Source of the DNA: Pseudo-nitzschia pungens
Taxonomy: Eukaryota > Bacillariophyta > Bacillariophyceae > Bacillariales > Bacillariaceae
Assembly: GCA_037355855.1 (NCBI GenBank)
Contig: CM074765.1
Span: 2,852,001-2,916,000 of the forward strand
Direction: 5' to 3'
Length of the DNA: 64,000 nucleotides
Shown here: positions 42,001-51,455 of the stretch, piece by piece
Position numbering within the stretch: the stretch's first letter is position 1
Layout of the letters: the number at the start of each line of letters is the position of its first letter
The notes under the pieces: model-generated
What the model was told of the DNA's origin: nothing
The model's input: the letters and a program-made list of their open reading frames with translations, nothing else
The model's database searches: none
Translations under genes and position numbers: made by a program

Positions 42001-44860
42001 GGTCAAGAGCTGCCTGAAAATCAACAGCCAATTCCTCACCAGATGTTGAGGAATCAGAGCCAGCACAAAACAAATCTGTGTCATCCACAAAGGCAAAACC
42101 CACCAGAGAAACCAGTTGCAGTGACAAAGAAGTGATAAGATGGACACCATGCCCAGCCTGTTGCATCATTCGGAAGACAATTGTTGACACCAAGGCCCAA
42201 AGAGTTGGACCAATACCATTGCCTTGGCCACAACCACTGAGAGGAACAGGTTCATCACCATACACAGGGCCGGACCGACCAAAACCAGTTTTGATGTGAT
42301 GCTTAGCATGTTGCAGAGTAGACAGAAGAACTTCACACACATGGGCAGGAACCCCAAAGCTCTGGAGAGTGAGACCTGCAATGGGATGAGAGATCCTATC
42401 ATAACAGCCCTTGGCATCATTCATAGCAACAGCACCGGATCTGCGCTTCTGCCGCAACACATCACAGATGAGCTTCTTGTTCAGGCAGGTGTTGATGGCC
42501 TTGTGGTGTTTCCTGCTTCCATGTTGATCAACAGCCACGGCATTGGCACGTTCAGCATAGGCAAGAATGCGTCTACCAATCATCTTGTTGTTGATTTGGA
42601 ACTCAGGAGACATCAGCTGAATAAGCCTCATCTTATCCACTCTATATTCACCAGGTTTCTTGAAGATCTCAACATCAGTGATGACCTGCCAAGCAGAAGG
42701 AGAGAAGCCAACAATCAAAGGGACGGATCTCAGGAGAGTGTCAAACTTGTTCAGCTGGGGATCCAGGGCAAATGCCTTGTGGTGGGCAAAACTCAAACAA
42801 GAAGGTTCACTTGCTGTGCGTTCCCTCTGGCGTTTCCAGGCAGCAGCATTGTCAGCTGGACACACTGAATAGTCAAAGGGGGGCAAACTCAGAATAGAGT
42901 CAGGGACTTTGAGACAGGAAAGAAATTCAGAAAGGTATTTGTCAGTGGCAGGAGGAGGATTATATGTGCCATCAAGAACATGAGTAGCAGCCTGGGCAGT
43001 GCCTAGGTAGCCGAAATCATGAATGAAGGAGGGAGTCATGGAAGGAGTGCCAAGACACTGCTGTTGACGCCGGACATTGGATTCAGCCATAGCTGGTACC
43101 ATAGTAGACTGAGACTCCAAGACCTGTTCAACACCATCATGGCCAACTGCAATAGCTCGCAAGACTGCTGACTTGTTGACACGTCCCCGAATAGACCGAG
43201 CAGCGAGACCAAGCTCTCGTTGAAGACGTTCCCTGCGCATCCTGGCACGAATCTGGGAAGCAGTCTGGTTGTGAGGCTTGCCTTCAGCAAGAAGTGCATC
43301 CACCAGGCCTTGATTGAAGGAGTCTCTCCATGAGGGGGCCAATTTCTTCACTGCCCGGTATTGCTTGTAAGCTTGTTTCAGATGGAGGAGAGCACTGGAA
43401 AGGTCACTGTGTTCTCCTTTGTAGAGAGAAAGCTTGCAGGCCAACCTTTTCAAAACAGTATGACTGGTGGACACACCCTGTCTCAACTTAACAACACGCC
43501 TCCAAAAGTCAATTGTATCACGATAGACTTGCAGCTTTGGTGACCATGGAACCAAACCAGCTCTAGTGTGGCAGAGGTTTTGTTCAACAGAGAGCCTGAG
43601 AGAGGTAGAGGTTTCATGGAGTACTTCATATGTGGTGATGAGATCAGTGCGCACAGAAATATCTCCAGACTGAAACTGAGCCAGGAGGTGCTCCAGCTTA
43701 GCTTGGAGAGAAAACACTCCAGCCTTGAGAAAGCTGTGCCTGACACGCTTGAAATACCGTTGTCGCAGATGAGGGTGGGAGGACTGGAGTTTGGAATGAG
43801 AGAAGCTCACAGGAGGTGGCAAATGTTTGCCCATGAGGCTGCAATTACAGACTTCAATCCAAAGCATTCTGTGGTCAGATTCCATACCATAGACACCACC
43901 AAAGGGACAATACCCAGCCCTGAGAACATCAACATTCTCAGAGACCCAAATGGCATCAATTGGTGTTCTGGTAGTGTTTCTGTTGTGAGTGGCAGGAGGG
44001 GAAGACATACTATGAAGTGTAAGAATGGCCTCTCTGAAACCAAGAGCCTTGAGCTCAAAAGACAAGCCATCAGTTCGAACATCAGCATTCTGGTCAATCC
44101 CAACAATGACCTGGTCACCTGCACCCAGGCAGACCTGAAGGGCAGCAGTCAAATCCCTGTGAAAAAGAATGCATGGATTGGGACTGAAAAGATTTTCAGC
44201 TGCTTGAAAGTAGCGGCACTGTTGATTCCAGACTGAACCAAGATCCCTATCATTTTCAACTGGGCAGTAAGCAGAAAACATAGTGACATTGTAGCCATCC
44301 CTGCCTTGAAACTTGACAAAGGACCATCTGCCAAGACCAGATGGATCAGCTCCATGTGCAACCTTGTGGGAGCTGAACAGTTGATCAATGGAAAACCCTG
44401 TGCCACCAGGCTGAAGCCATGAGCAGTCAGAAGCTTCATGCTTGTTGTTGGCAAGATAGGAAAAACTTGAGGGACAGACATTCTTCATGCGCCGATTGAA
44501 AAGATCACAGGGCAGGAGTTTGGATTCATTCAAACAATGTTCAGCAAAAAGAGCCACACTGGCATTGCTCTTGACAAATTGACGGGCGTTGTGCTTGGAC
44601 ATGGACATAAAGGCAGCTCTACGCTGGGGTCCAATGTTTTGGAAGGTGATGATGGTGGAATTAGATGATGGAGCTTGAGGAAAGGAATGACCAAAACTGT
44701 CAGAATCCTTAGCAGCAAGAGAGTCTCCATGAAGAGTTAATTGGACAAAATGAGAGACAGGGGAAGAGGCGGAGGGGGAAAAGGGAGAAACAGGAGAAGC
44801 ATTGATGGGATTTGGATTGGAAGGCATCCCATCACACCTCATACCAGAAGAGCTAACCAT
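39020..44860 (-). CDS. LINE-L copy A ORF2: endonuclease, reverse transcriptase, RNase H, zinc finger
   Basis: The 1946-aa frame starts at ATG 44858-44860, chosen because it overlaps the ORF1 stop (ATGGTTAG); upstream in-frame Met at 44932 is possible. The exonuclease-endonuclease-phosphatase domain covers about residues 30-335 (VIVGIDQNADV, TPIDAIWVS, ESDHR). RT spans about 690-1000: HGSRKHHKAIN, NDAKGCYDRI, SGCGQGNGIGP and the catalytic FVDDTDLF (about 923). RNase H lies at about 1450-1605: CDGSFD, YRSELAG, LDGDTALK and DSMAKAF. A C-x2-C-x8-H-x4-C finger sits near 1715. It nicks the target DNA and copies the element RNA in place. All catalytic residues seen are intact. It is unusually long for a LINE ORF2. 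Confidence 0.9.
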   Translation of the reverse strand: MVSSSGMRCDGMPSNPNPINASPVSPFSPSASSPVSHFVQLTLHGDSLAAKDSDSFGHSFPQAPSSNSTIITFQNIGPQRRAAFMSMSKHNARQFVKSNASVALFAEHCLNESKLLPCDLFNRRMKNVCPSSFSYLANNKHEASDCSWLQPGGTGFSIDQLFSSHKVAHGADPSGLGRWSFVKFQGRDGYNVTMFSAYCPVENDRDLGSVWNQQCRYFQAAENLFSPNPCILFHRDLTAALQVCLGAGDQVIVGIDQNADVRTDGLSFELKALGFREAILTLHSMSSPPATHNRNTTRTPIDAIWVSENVDVLRAGYCPFGGVYGMESDHRMLWIEVCNCSLMGKHLPPPVSFSHSKLQSSHPHLRQRYFKRVRHSFLKAGVFSLQAKLEHLLAQFQSGDISVRTDLITTYEVLHETSTSLRLSVEQNLCHTRAGLVPWSPKLQVYRDTIDFWRRVVKLRQGVSTSHTVLKRLACKLSLYKGEHSDLSSALLHLKQAYKQYRAVKKLAPSWRDSFNQGLVDALLAEGKPHNQTASQIRARMRRERLQRELGLAARSIRGRVNKSAVLRAIAVGHDGVEQVLESQSTMVPAMAESNVRRQQQCLGTPSMTPSFIHDFGYLGTAQAATHVLDGTYNPPPATDKYLSEFLSCLKVPDSILSLPPFDYSVCPADNAAAWKRQRERTASEPSCLSFAHHKAFALDPQLNKFDTLLRSVPLIVGFSPSAWQVITDVEIFKKPGEYRVDKMRLIQLMSPEFQINNKMIGRRILAYAERANAVAVDQHGSRKHHKAINTCLNKKLICDVLRQKRRSGAVAMNDAKGCYDRISHPIAGLTLQSFGVPAHVCEVLLSTLQHAKHHIKTGFGRSGPVYGDEPVPLSGCGQGNGIGPTLWALVSTIVFRMMQQAGHGVHLITSLSLQLVSLVGFAFVDDTDLFCAGSDSSTSGEELAVDFQAALDRWAGGIIATGGAIEPAKSFCYLIDFKWNGSGWDYRSIADMPGDFSVADKNGNRATLDRFEVDHADKTLGVFISMDGNEEAQIAHMKSQSQSFGSQLKASKCEKRASLYTFKYSFMKSVEYPMPVTQLDEATWTKIIHPALVPVLNKAGMSRTFPRHVFYGPSLYQGFGFVHPYLLQEFSHIATLFQESVRSSQTGRILRLTAESLRLELGIPLHLGVTPYHPFASYVTPCWYKHVWKFFSVHPVSLFEDFPDLPLLRSNDCYLMQAFVNAGFRGADLSLLNHMRMSLKAISLADICTPDGKRLSPMAFQLTSSNHLRDHLDWPRCPPSWPPAAQRLWTKALQTCFLPPCPPPAARALAPSFHLGHWLSPQTASLWPWFLSPSTNRIFFKTSTGWIVSTSQGRGRYRVTSELISDKPACADVLVCPVICGQVVRVVGSSAFVSEPPDMDPLVYNPFDSLPDSPVDAFDALCASPRVLLHKYSLPQAGCQHLVDAIESGTASAVCDGSFDPDLLRGTSAFILSPNTSTKNASLFLTGCNFVSGSPEDQSSYRSELAGILGVLTCCTALVSLFDIASGSITIALDGDTALKQAEGSWPLVISQKSFDYVYVIRNMISALPISVHFQWVQGHQAGIFLDWWALRNHQVDSMAKAFLSVHRASAHHYPRLVFEPWAFSLNGCKCSRFDQNALHVAISGPPLLKYWQTHHDIPIPQPVLSSIHWCAHLSAFKRLPPGMQRWFVKFASGCIGVGNQLLHYQYQDHSRCPLCDADNEKVSHVLSCKDTGAVTHSVSAFTGPLQKRLEAEQTAPSLAVAIVDLLTRVRKGQNIYPSSYSLAIASAVRAQRTIGWHNWLLGRWSPRWYQIQADYYSHIGSKRSPKRWAAAIIHQFFLTSWDLWTYRNERLHGPGGTLDAEQHQSLDASISSELAIGAAGALPQSHSLLQTPFQVLQGYTLTAKRQWLATIHLARKQYAAPVQPVQPYQREAALLSAWLTGPQG
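44853..44860 (-). promoter_or_regulatory. ORF1 stop / ORF2 start overlap (ATGGTTAG)
   Basis: The ORF2 ATG overlaps the ORF1 TAG by eight bases, in another frame. In other LINEs such overlaps allow ORF2 translation by termination and re-initiation. The arrangement is seen; the mechanism is inferred. Confidence 0.55.
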
Positions 44861-47800
44861 GATCAGAAGGAAACCGAGTCTGTCGCACGGAAGGAAGAGT
44901 TGCCGGAGCTGATTTGGTGGAGACATTGGCATGGCTCAAGTCACTGACACTAGCATCATGACTGGAAGAGAATGCAATTGCAGCAACTCCAAGCCTCAAT
45001 GCAGAGGCTGCATCTTCCCCACCACCGGCAGCAGGAACTGCAGTTGAGGACTCAGGAGAGACCACAGGGAGGTCACCAGCCATGGCATTATGGGGAGGGT
45101 CAGGAACTTCAGGGGGAACTTCAGGAGAGATACCAGGGGAGGCATCAGCCTTGGCCACATGGGTAGGATCACCGCCAGGAGGAACAGCACCTGCAGGCGC
45201 TGAGGCCTGGACAGCAGTAAGATTGGAAGTGCCAGTCGCTAAAGTATCCATGGATTGAGAATCATCAAAGCCTCCACCACCACTGTCAGCATGGGCTTGG
45301 AGGTTAAAGTGCAAATCCAGATCAAAAGTGAGATCGGGAGCAAGGTCAACTGACAAGTCATCATCAACAAGTTCCCAATCTCGTGCATCCCCATCACCAA
45401 AAAAGGGAAGAGAGTTATCCTGCATTGGATCTGCAGCAGGTGCAGTTTCCACAACACAATTGACTGCATCATCCCAATGGTAAGCTTCCATTTCAGTCAA
45501 GCACTCAGAAGAGAACCATTGTCGAACACAAGAACCATACTGAGCTTCCAGAAAAATAGGCAGGAAAGACAACATGGCCATTGCTTCAGCCTTGGTAGTG
45601 ATGTTGTACAAAGCAAGGATCTCGCCTCGGTATGAACTGGTATCAACAGAAAGAAAAAGAGGCCATGACCAATTGTCACGGGTTCTGATACCCAGAAGCA
45701 CACTGCGCAGTGTCTTCAAACCCAGCCCTTGGCCCAAGTCAACTGGAAGATCAAGATCAACTACCCCCAGAACAGGAGCAGTTTCATGGCTCTCAATAAA
45801 TTTGGCTTGGCGGTGCTTAGCCTGGCGAACAGTCTTGAGCTTGGAGGGGGGAAGAGGTCTGTCAGAAGGATTGGTAGCTGTCTCAATAAACTTGTAGAAT
45901 TTACCATCAGGTAAAGAGGCAATGTCTGAAGGTTTGCAACGGTTGAACTGGGCTTTGAGGAGCTTAACAGTTTGGGCGCGCTTTGTTGCATCACATAAAA
46001 CATGAGCAGCCAGAACCGGATTGGGATCAGGAGTTCTGGAGTTGTCAAGGCTGATATTCTTCCTGATAACAGCAATAGGACATGCCTGAAACCTGGGATG
46101 AGTCTGAAGCAATTCGTTGTAGTGGTCAAGATCAAAACTCGGCATGTAAGATCCAAGGAGAAAGCCACAGGTGACAATAACTGGGGCCTGTATGTGGTCA
46201 TATTTCAGGTCCATGTCACGGTCTCTGAGCCTCTGGAGCAATTGTGCTGAAAAGAGTTTCTCCAGGGAAGCACTGTGTCCCAAAAAGAAGCGTAGATGAG
46301 GAGCAGTTCTACTGCGAAGCCAGAGCTGAGCAACATACAATTCCAAGGTCTTCCTGTCAGGAAGTGTCGTCCAAAACTTGGTAACAGGCTTGGCCTTGGG
46401 GTTGAGCCTGGCTCTGGAGGGAAAAACATACAACACCAGACGCTTGTCAACAGTCCATAGAAGATCCAAAGCTTCCTTGAGAGACTTGAGCAGCTCATCA
46501 TACAGTTCCCCAGGGCGTTGTGACATCAACCTTGGAAGGGACAGAGTGACATAAGAACTATGAGAACACTTGGTGCCAGCAGTGACATCCACTGGAGCTC
46601 TAGAATCACTGGAGCAAACCCCTCGGCGTTGGAGGAAATGCCCAGCAGAAGAGGACAAGACAGTAGCATCACCACCACCAGGAAGAAAGGACACTGATTT
46701 GGAAGTGGAAGATTTGGAAGTGGAAGCATCATCAGCCACTGGTGGCGCAGGTGTAGGAGGGCGCTTCTTGAAATGCCAGTGAGAGCCAAGCACCTGATTG
46801 GCTGCCCACCATACTTTGCCTTCAGTGCTAGGCAAAAGGTTGCCCTCACAATACAGGTCATCAAAACACTCAGGAGACATCTTGACCAAACCAATAAGAC
46901 ATTTCTTCAGAGCCTGGCCAGATGGTTGCTTGGTCCAGGCTGGGGCAGAGCCTTGAAAGCAAGCAGAGGCAATAGAAGCCAAGGAAGCTACAGAGGCATT
47001 GCGCCAGTCTGGAGTGTCCGGAAAAACCTGAGCATAAACAGGAGGGATGGCAGTCCGGCAAATATCATGGATGGATTTTTTGTCTTTACCCTCCTTCTTG
47101 CTGAAGAAGTGTGTAGGGCTTGGACACCCAGCCCATAACCGGTTACCAGTTGGAGATTTTCGAAAGGCATGAATTGCAGATGGGATAGGAGCCTTGCCAG
47201 AACAGGGGCCCTTACCATAAAAACACCAGAGGAAGGAAGCGGAATGAGCCCTGTTGGCAGCAGCCAGAGCCTCCTGGCGTTGGGATTGGCGTGCTTGCTG
47301 CTGAGAGGGATCAGACTTCTGGGCAGAGGAAAAGGCAAGAGTAGACTGCTTGAGGATAGATGAAGCAGGGAACTTGCCTGAGGTCCCAGAGCCCTTTGGC
47401 AGCTGGGAGCCTGCCGGGGTGGATCCTGGCTGCTGGGAGACTGGGGGCCGGGGTCCAGACAGCTGGGAGCCCTGCTGCTGGGATCCCTGCTGCTGGGAGC
47501 CCTGCTGCTGGAAGCCTGAGGACTGGGAGCCTGAGGACTGGGAGCTTATCATCTTGGGGTCTGACAGCAGAGTACCTGACGACTGAGAACCTGACAGAGT
47601 ACCTGACGGCGGAGGACCTGACTCCTGGGAGCCTAGCTGAGAAGCTGTTGACAGAGAAGAAGTTTGCAAGGAATCCCTTGGTGCAGTGTCCCCTGGTGCA
47701 GATTCCCCTGGTGCAGATTCAGTGCCAAGCATCTCAACATCAGAAAGCACACCTGCAGATGAGGACACAGAAGAAGATGAAGACATATCATCAACAGAAG

Positions 47801-48047
47801 ACCCATTCATAGAGGATGAAGAGGCTGATGAGGCAGAGGAAGAGGATGATCTGGTATCAAGAGTAGGAGAGGGAGTAGTAAGAGCAGAGGTGACACTAGA
47901 ATGTCTTGGAGGGGTCTTTTGCACAAATGGGCGCTTGTTAGACCGAGCCCCAGAGGCAGACCGAGCAGAAGAAGGAGGCGTGGAGGATCTTTTCTTCCGG
48001 GAAGCTGCTTGGGAGGTGGGCCACCCCTTAGTTGGAGGGGGAGGCAT
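44853..48047 (-). CDS. LINE-L copy A ORF1 (1064 aa)
   Basis: I start it at MPPPPTKGWP (48045-48047), though the frame is open upstream into the tandem array (to 48272). The first ~330 residues are low-complexity: Ser-rich, then repeated GSQQQ units. A Cys/His segment follows (CFYGKGPCSGK, GCPSPTHFF). Next comes a conserved-looking globular part with KRLVLYVFPSRARLN, LRFFLGHSASLEKLFS and CPIAVIRKNISLD. The last 200 residues are acidic and Pro/Ala-rich. ORF1 proteins of LINEs bind the element RNA; here that role is inferred only from position. No known domain is recognised. It is about three times longer than common LINE ORF1 proteins. Confidence 0.78.
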   Translation of the reverse strand: MPPPPTKGWPTSQAASRKKRSSTPPSSARSASGARSNKRPFVQKTPPRHSSVTSALTTPSPTLDTRSSSSSASSASSSSMNGSSVDDMSSSSSVSSSAGVLSDVEMLGTESAPGESAPGDTAPRDSLQTSSLSTASQLGSQESGPPPSGTLSGSQSSGTLLSDPKMISSQSSGSQSSGFQQQGSQQQGSQQQGSQLSGPRPPVSQQPGSTPAGSQLPKGSGTSGKFPASSILKQSTLAFSSAQKSDPSQQQARQSQRQEALAAANRAHSASFLWCFYGKGPCSGKAPIPSAIHAFRKSPTGNRLWAGCPSPTHFFSKKEGKDKKSIHDICRTAIPPVYAQVFPDTPDWRNASVASLASIASACFQGSAPAWTKQPSGQALKKCLIGLVKMSPECFDDLYCEGNLLPSTEGKVWWAANQVLGSHWHFKKRPPTPAPPVADDASTSKSSTSKSVSFLPGGGDATVLSSSAGHFLQRRGVCSSDSRAPVDVTAGTKCSHSSYVTLSLPRLMSQRPGELYDELLKSLKEALDLLWTVDKRLVLYVFPSRARLNPKAKPVTKFWTTLPDRKTLELYVAQLWLRSRTAPHLRFFLGHSASLEKLFSAQLLQRLRDRDMDLKYDHIQAPVIVTCGFLLGSYMPSFDLDHYNELLQTHPRFQACPIAVIRKNISLDNSRTPDPNPVLAAHVLCDATKRAQTVKLLKAQFNRCKPSDIASLPDGKFYKFIETATNPSDRPLPPSKLKTVRQAKHRQAKFIESHETAPVLGVVDLDLPVDLGQGLGLKTLRSVLLGIRTRDNWSWPLFLSVDTSSYRGEILALYNITTKAEAMAMLSFLPIFLEAQYGSCVRQWFSSECLTEMEAYHWDDAVNCVVETAPAADPMQDNSLPFFGDGDARDWELVDDDLSVDLAPDLTFDLDLHFNLQAHADSGGGGFDDSQSMDTLATGTSNLTAVQASAPAGAVPPGGDPTHVAKADASPGISPEVPPEVPDPPHNAMAGDLPVVSPESSTAVPAAGGGEDAASALRLGVAAIAFSSSHDASVSDLSHANVSTKSAPATLPSVRQTRFPSDHG

Positions 48048-48069
48048 TGTACCAGAAGTGGAGCACTGA

Positions 48070-49960
48070 GGGCAGAGACACCAGCTGCGGGTGAGGGCAA
48101 AGGCCGGGGCAGGAGAAGCACCGGTTGAGATCAAAGCAACAACTGAAAAGCAGGCAATTGGGTGTTGGACCAACAGCAGACACGCCTCTTGGATGTGCAA
48201 GTGCCAGGTGATGACAAAGGCCGGGGCAGGAGAAGCACCGGTTGATGACAAAGGCCGGGGCAGGAGAAGCACCGATTGAGGGCAAACAACAGCTGAAAAG
48301 CAAACAATTGGGTGCTAGACCAACAGCAGACACGCCTCTTGGAAGTGCAAGTGCCAGGTGATGACAAAGGCCGGGGCAGGAGAAGCACCGGTGGAGGGCA
48401 AACAAAAGCTGAAAAGCAAGCAATTGGGTGCTGGACCAACAGCAGACCAGCCTCTTGGATGTGCAAGTGCCAGGTGATGACACAGGCCGGAGCAGGTGAA
48501 GCACCTGTTGAGGGCAAAGGCCGGGGCAGGAGGAGCACTGGTGGAGTGAAACTCAACAGCAGAAAACCTCCAGCGGAGTGGAGGAGCACCAACTGAAACG
48601 CCGCGCTTGAAAGGAGAAGCACCGGGTGAGGGCAAAGGCCGGTACAGGAGAAGCACCGGTTGAGAGCAAAGCAACAACTGAAAAGCAGGCAATTGGGTGT
48701 TGGACCAACAGCAGACACGCCTCTTGGATATGCAAGTGCCAGGTGATGACAAAGGCCGGAGCAGGTGAAGCACCAGTTGAGGGCAAAGGCCGGGGCAGGA
48801 GAAGCACCGGTGGAGGGCCAACCAACAACTGAAAAGCAGGCAATTGGGTGTTGGACCCACAGCAGACACGCCTCTTGGATGTGCAAGTGCCAGGTGATGA
48901 CAAAGGCCGGAGCAGGTGAAGCACCGGTTGAGGGCAAAGGCCGGGGCAGGAGAAGCACCGGTGGAGGGCAATCAACAGCAGAAAACCTCCAGTGGAGTGA
49001 GGGAGCACCAACTGAAACGCCGCGCTTGAATGGAGAAGTACCCGGTGTTGACAAAAGCCGGGGCAGGAGAGGCACCGGTTGAAGACAAAGGCCGGGGCAG
49101 GAGAAGCACCGGGTGAGGGCAAAGCAACAACTGAAAAGCAGGCAATTGGGTGTTGGACCAGCAGCAGACACGCCTCTTGGATGTGCAAGTGCCAGGTGAT
49201 GACAAATGCCGGAGGAGGTGAAGCACCGGTTGAGGGCAAAGGCCGGGGCAGGAGAAGCACCGGTGGAGGGCAAATCAACAGCAGAAAACCTCCAGTGGAG
49301 TGCAGGAGCAACAACTGGAACGCCGCGCTTGAAAGGAGAAGCACCGGTTGAGGGCAAAGGCCGGGAAAGGAGAAGCACCGGTTGAGATCAAAGCAACAAC
49401 GGAAAAGCAGGCAATTGGGTGTTGGACCAGCAGCAGACACGCCTCTTGGATGTGCAAGTGCCAGGTGATGACAAAGGCCGGAGCAGGTGAAGCACCGGTT
49501 GAGGGCAAAGGCCGGGGCAGAAAAAGCACCGGTGGAGGGCAAATCAACAGCAGAAAACCTCCAGTGGAGTGCAGGAGCAACAACTGGAACGCCGCGCTTG
49601 AAAGGAGAAGCACCGGTTGAGGGCAAAGGCCGGGAAAGGAGAAGCACCGGTTGAGATCAAAGCAACAACTGAAAAGCAGGCAATTGGGTGTTGGACCAAC
49701 AGCAGACACGCCTCTTGGAAGTGCAAGTGCCAGGTGATGAAAAAGGCCGGGGAAGGAGAAGCACCGGTTGAGGGCAAAGGCCGGGGCAGGAGAAGCACCA
49801 ATGGAGGGCAAACCAACAGCTGAAAAGCAACCCGTTGGGTGCTGGAGCAACAGCAGACACTGCTCTGGGATGTAAAAGTGCCAGGTGATGACAAAGGCCG
49901 GGGCAGGAGAAGCACCGGTTGAGGGCAAATCAACAAACTGAAAAGCACCAGTTGAGTGAT
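48070..49960 (-). repeat. Tandem array in the LINE-L 5' region
   Basis: CAATTGGGTG recurs at 48154, 48305, 48421, 48690, 48841, 49143, 49412 and 49681, with spacings of 116, 151, 269, 151, 302, 269 and 269. Between these marks a shorter unit (AAAGGCCGGGGCAGGAGAAG) repeats. Several minus-strand frames are nearly free of stops here, up to 415 codons, and read as repeats of STGASPAPAF, CFSCPGLC and WHLHIQEACLL. I treat these as repeat-borne frames, not proven genes. Confidence 0.85.
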
Positions 49961-51433
49961 AGGTTGTATGCTGGGAAACAGGATACAGCAGCAACAACAG
50001 GTCCAATGTTGGTCTGAACAAGGAAAAATTCCAGGGGAACCAAAAGAAAAGACTGGAGCACTACCAGAAGAGTCACGCTCGAAACCCACAGAGGTGCTCT
50101 GGAGTTACAGAATTTAGAAACTCCAGTAGACCACTGCAAATCGTGTAGAAACAGACTGTAGAAACCAAACAGACTGTAGAAAAAGACTGTAGAAACCAAC
50201 CACCGACAACTGGCTTGTATCAAAGACCTGGTATTAGGGACACTGCTTGCGTGAAAACAGGGGCTTTAGTAGGAACACTTAGGGACCGGGGGATATCAAT
50301 GCCAGGGCACACTTAAAAGGCTCAGGAGGGAACTTGAAGTTCAAACTCGCGAGTACTTATAAGTGGAAACAGTATCCAGGGGCAATTGTCTTGAAAACAG
50401 GGACCTTGAGCGAGACACTTAGGGACCAGGGAAACAGTGGAAACAGTATCCGGGGGCAATTGGCTTGAAAACAGGTACCTTGAGCGAGACACTTAGGGAC
50501 CGGGGAAGCTGCTTGCTTGAAAACAGGGGCTTTAGTAGAAAAACCTAGGGACCAGGGAGAGGCTTGTGTCTTGAAAACAGTGTCGAACTTGAAGTTCAAG
50601 TTGGGGTTGCTTAATAGCGAAAACACTTAGGGATCAGGAAACTCGCCAACACTTAGGGACCAGGGAAATTGTAGTCTTGAAAACAAGGGGCTGTAGTAGC
50701 TGTAGTCTTGGAAACAAGAGTGCAATAAGTAGGAGGTACTTAGGGATCGGTTGGTCTTGTAGGGGGAGCCTTAAGCGGAAATACTTAGGGACTGGGGGGC
50801 TTGGCTAGGAATCAGGGTAGCTCTTAAGTGATTGACACTATTAAGAGCAGGGGGCAATTGGCTTGAAAATAAAGGGGAACTGGAAGATATGCTTGCACGA
50901 ACTTGCAGATACTTAGGGATCAGCAAGTAGGAACCTTCTAGAAGGGGGGTGTATATGTGTTCAATCTTGAAGAATGTAGAACGTTAAGTGGGTTCGACCT
51001 TGAAGAATGTAGAACGTTAAGTGGGTATCACTTATGGGGCTTGAAAGACTGTATAGCGTTAAATAATAAGGTAGCTTGAAAACAGATCGAAAAACAAACC
51101 GAGCTCGGAGACAAAGCGAAAGAAAACAGAATCAGCTGTAGAAATTAGTACTACAATTGCTGTAGAAAATGATGTGTCCTTGTTTGCTTGTTGCTGCCGA
51201 AGCGATCGACCGGCAGGGAGACAAGCAACCAAAGCAACCAAAGGAAGCAAGAAGCAGCCAAACCAATAGCAGAATCGAATAGGCGAGGTCTCTGTTAGTA
51301 GGTGTAGTGCTTGGTTTTGTTGTAGGAGCTTTAGAAGTGAGTGAGATATCAAAGGGGAAAGTTGTGTAGAAATCTACGTGTTTTAAGTACTGGAACATCG
51401 GAACGTCGGACAAAATCGCGCGTCGCAAAATTG
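49961..51433 (-). other. LINE-L 5' region, distal part
   Basis: From 50350 to 50900 irregular copies of CTTGAAAACAGG and ACACTTAGGGACC occur, resembling parts of the LINE-S 150-bp unit. The extreme 5' end matches both LINE-S copies. An internal promoter is expected in this region as in other LINEs, but no defined element can be named. Confidence 0.55.
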
Positions 51434-51455
51434 TGAATACCCAAACACCACTAAT
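51434..51455 (+). repeat. Target-site duplication of the LINE-L pair (right copy)
   Basis: The 22 bases TGAATACCCAAACACCAC plus TAAT match 32980-33001 exactly. They flank the whole A+B array, not copy A alone. Confidence 0.93.

Larger units (their letters stand above)
38712..51433 (-). mobile_element. LINE-L copy A: full-length 12.7-kb non-LTR retrotransposon
   Basis: On the minus strand: 5' region (51433-48048), ORF1 (48047-44853), ORF2 (44860-39020) and 3' region ending in a TTA-rich tail at 38712. The 5' end is shared with LINE-S1 and LINE-S2 (TTTGTCCGACGTTCCGATG), which shows that it is complete. It has an apurinic-type endonuclease, RT and RNase H, as in several LINE clades; the clade cannot be fixed without phylogeny. 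With both ORFs open it may be active. Confidence 0.9.

Noticed and set aside
48131..50089. Several overlapping minus-strand ORFs of 180-415 codons
   Set aside because: They are different frames of one tandem array. At most one could be real, as an extension of ORF1; they are not listed as separate genes.
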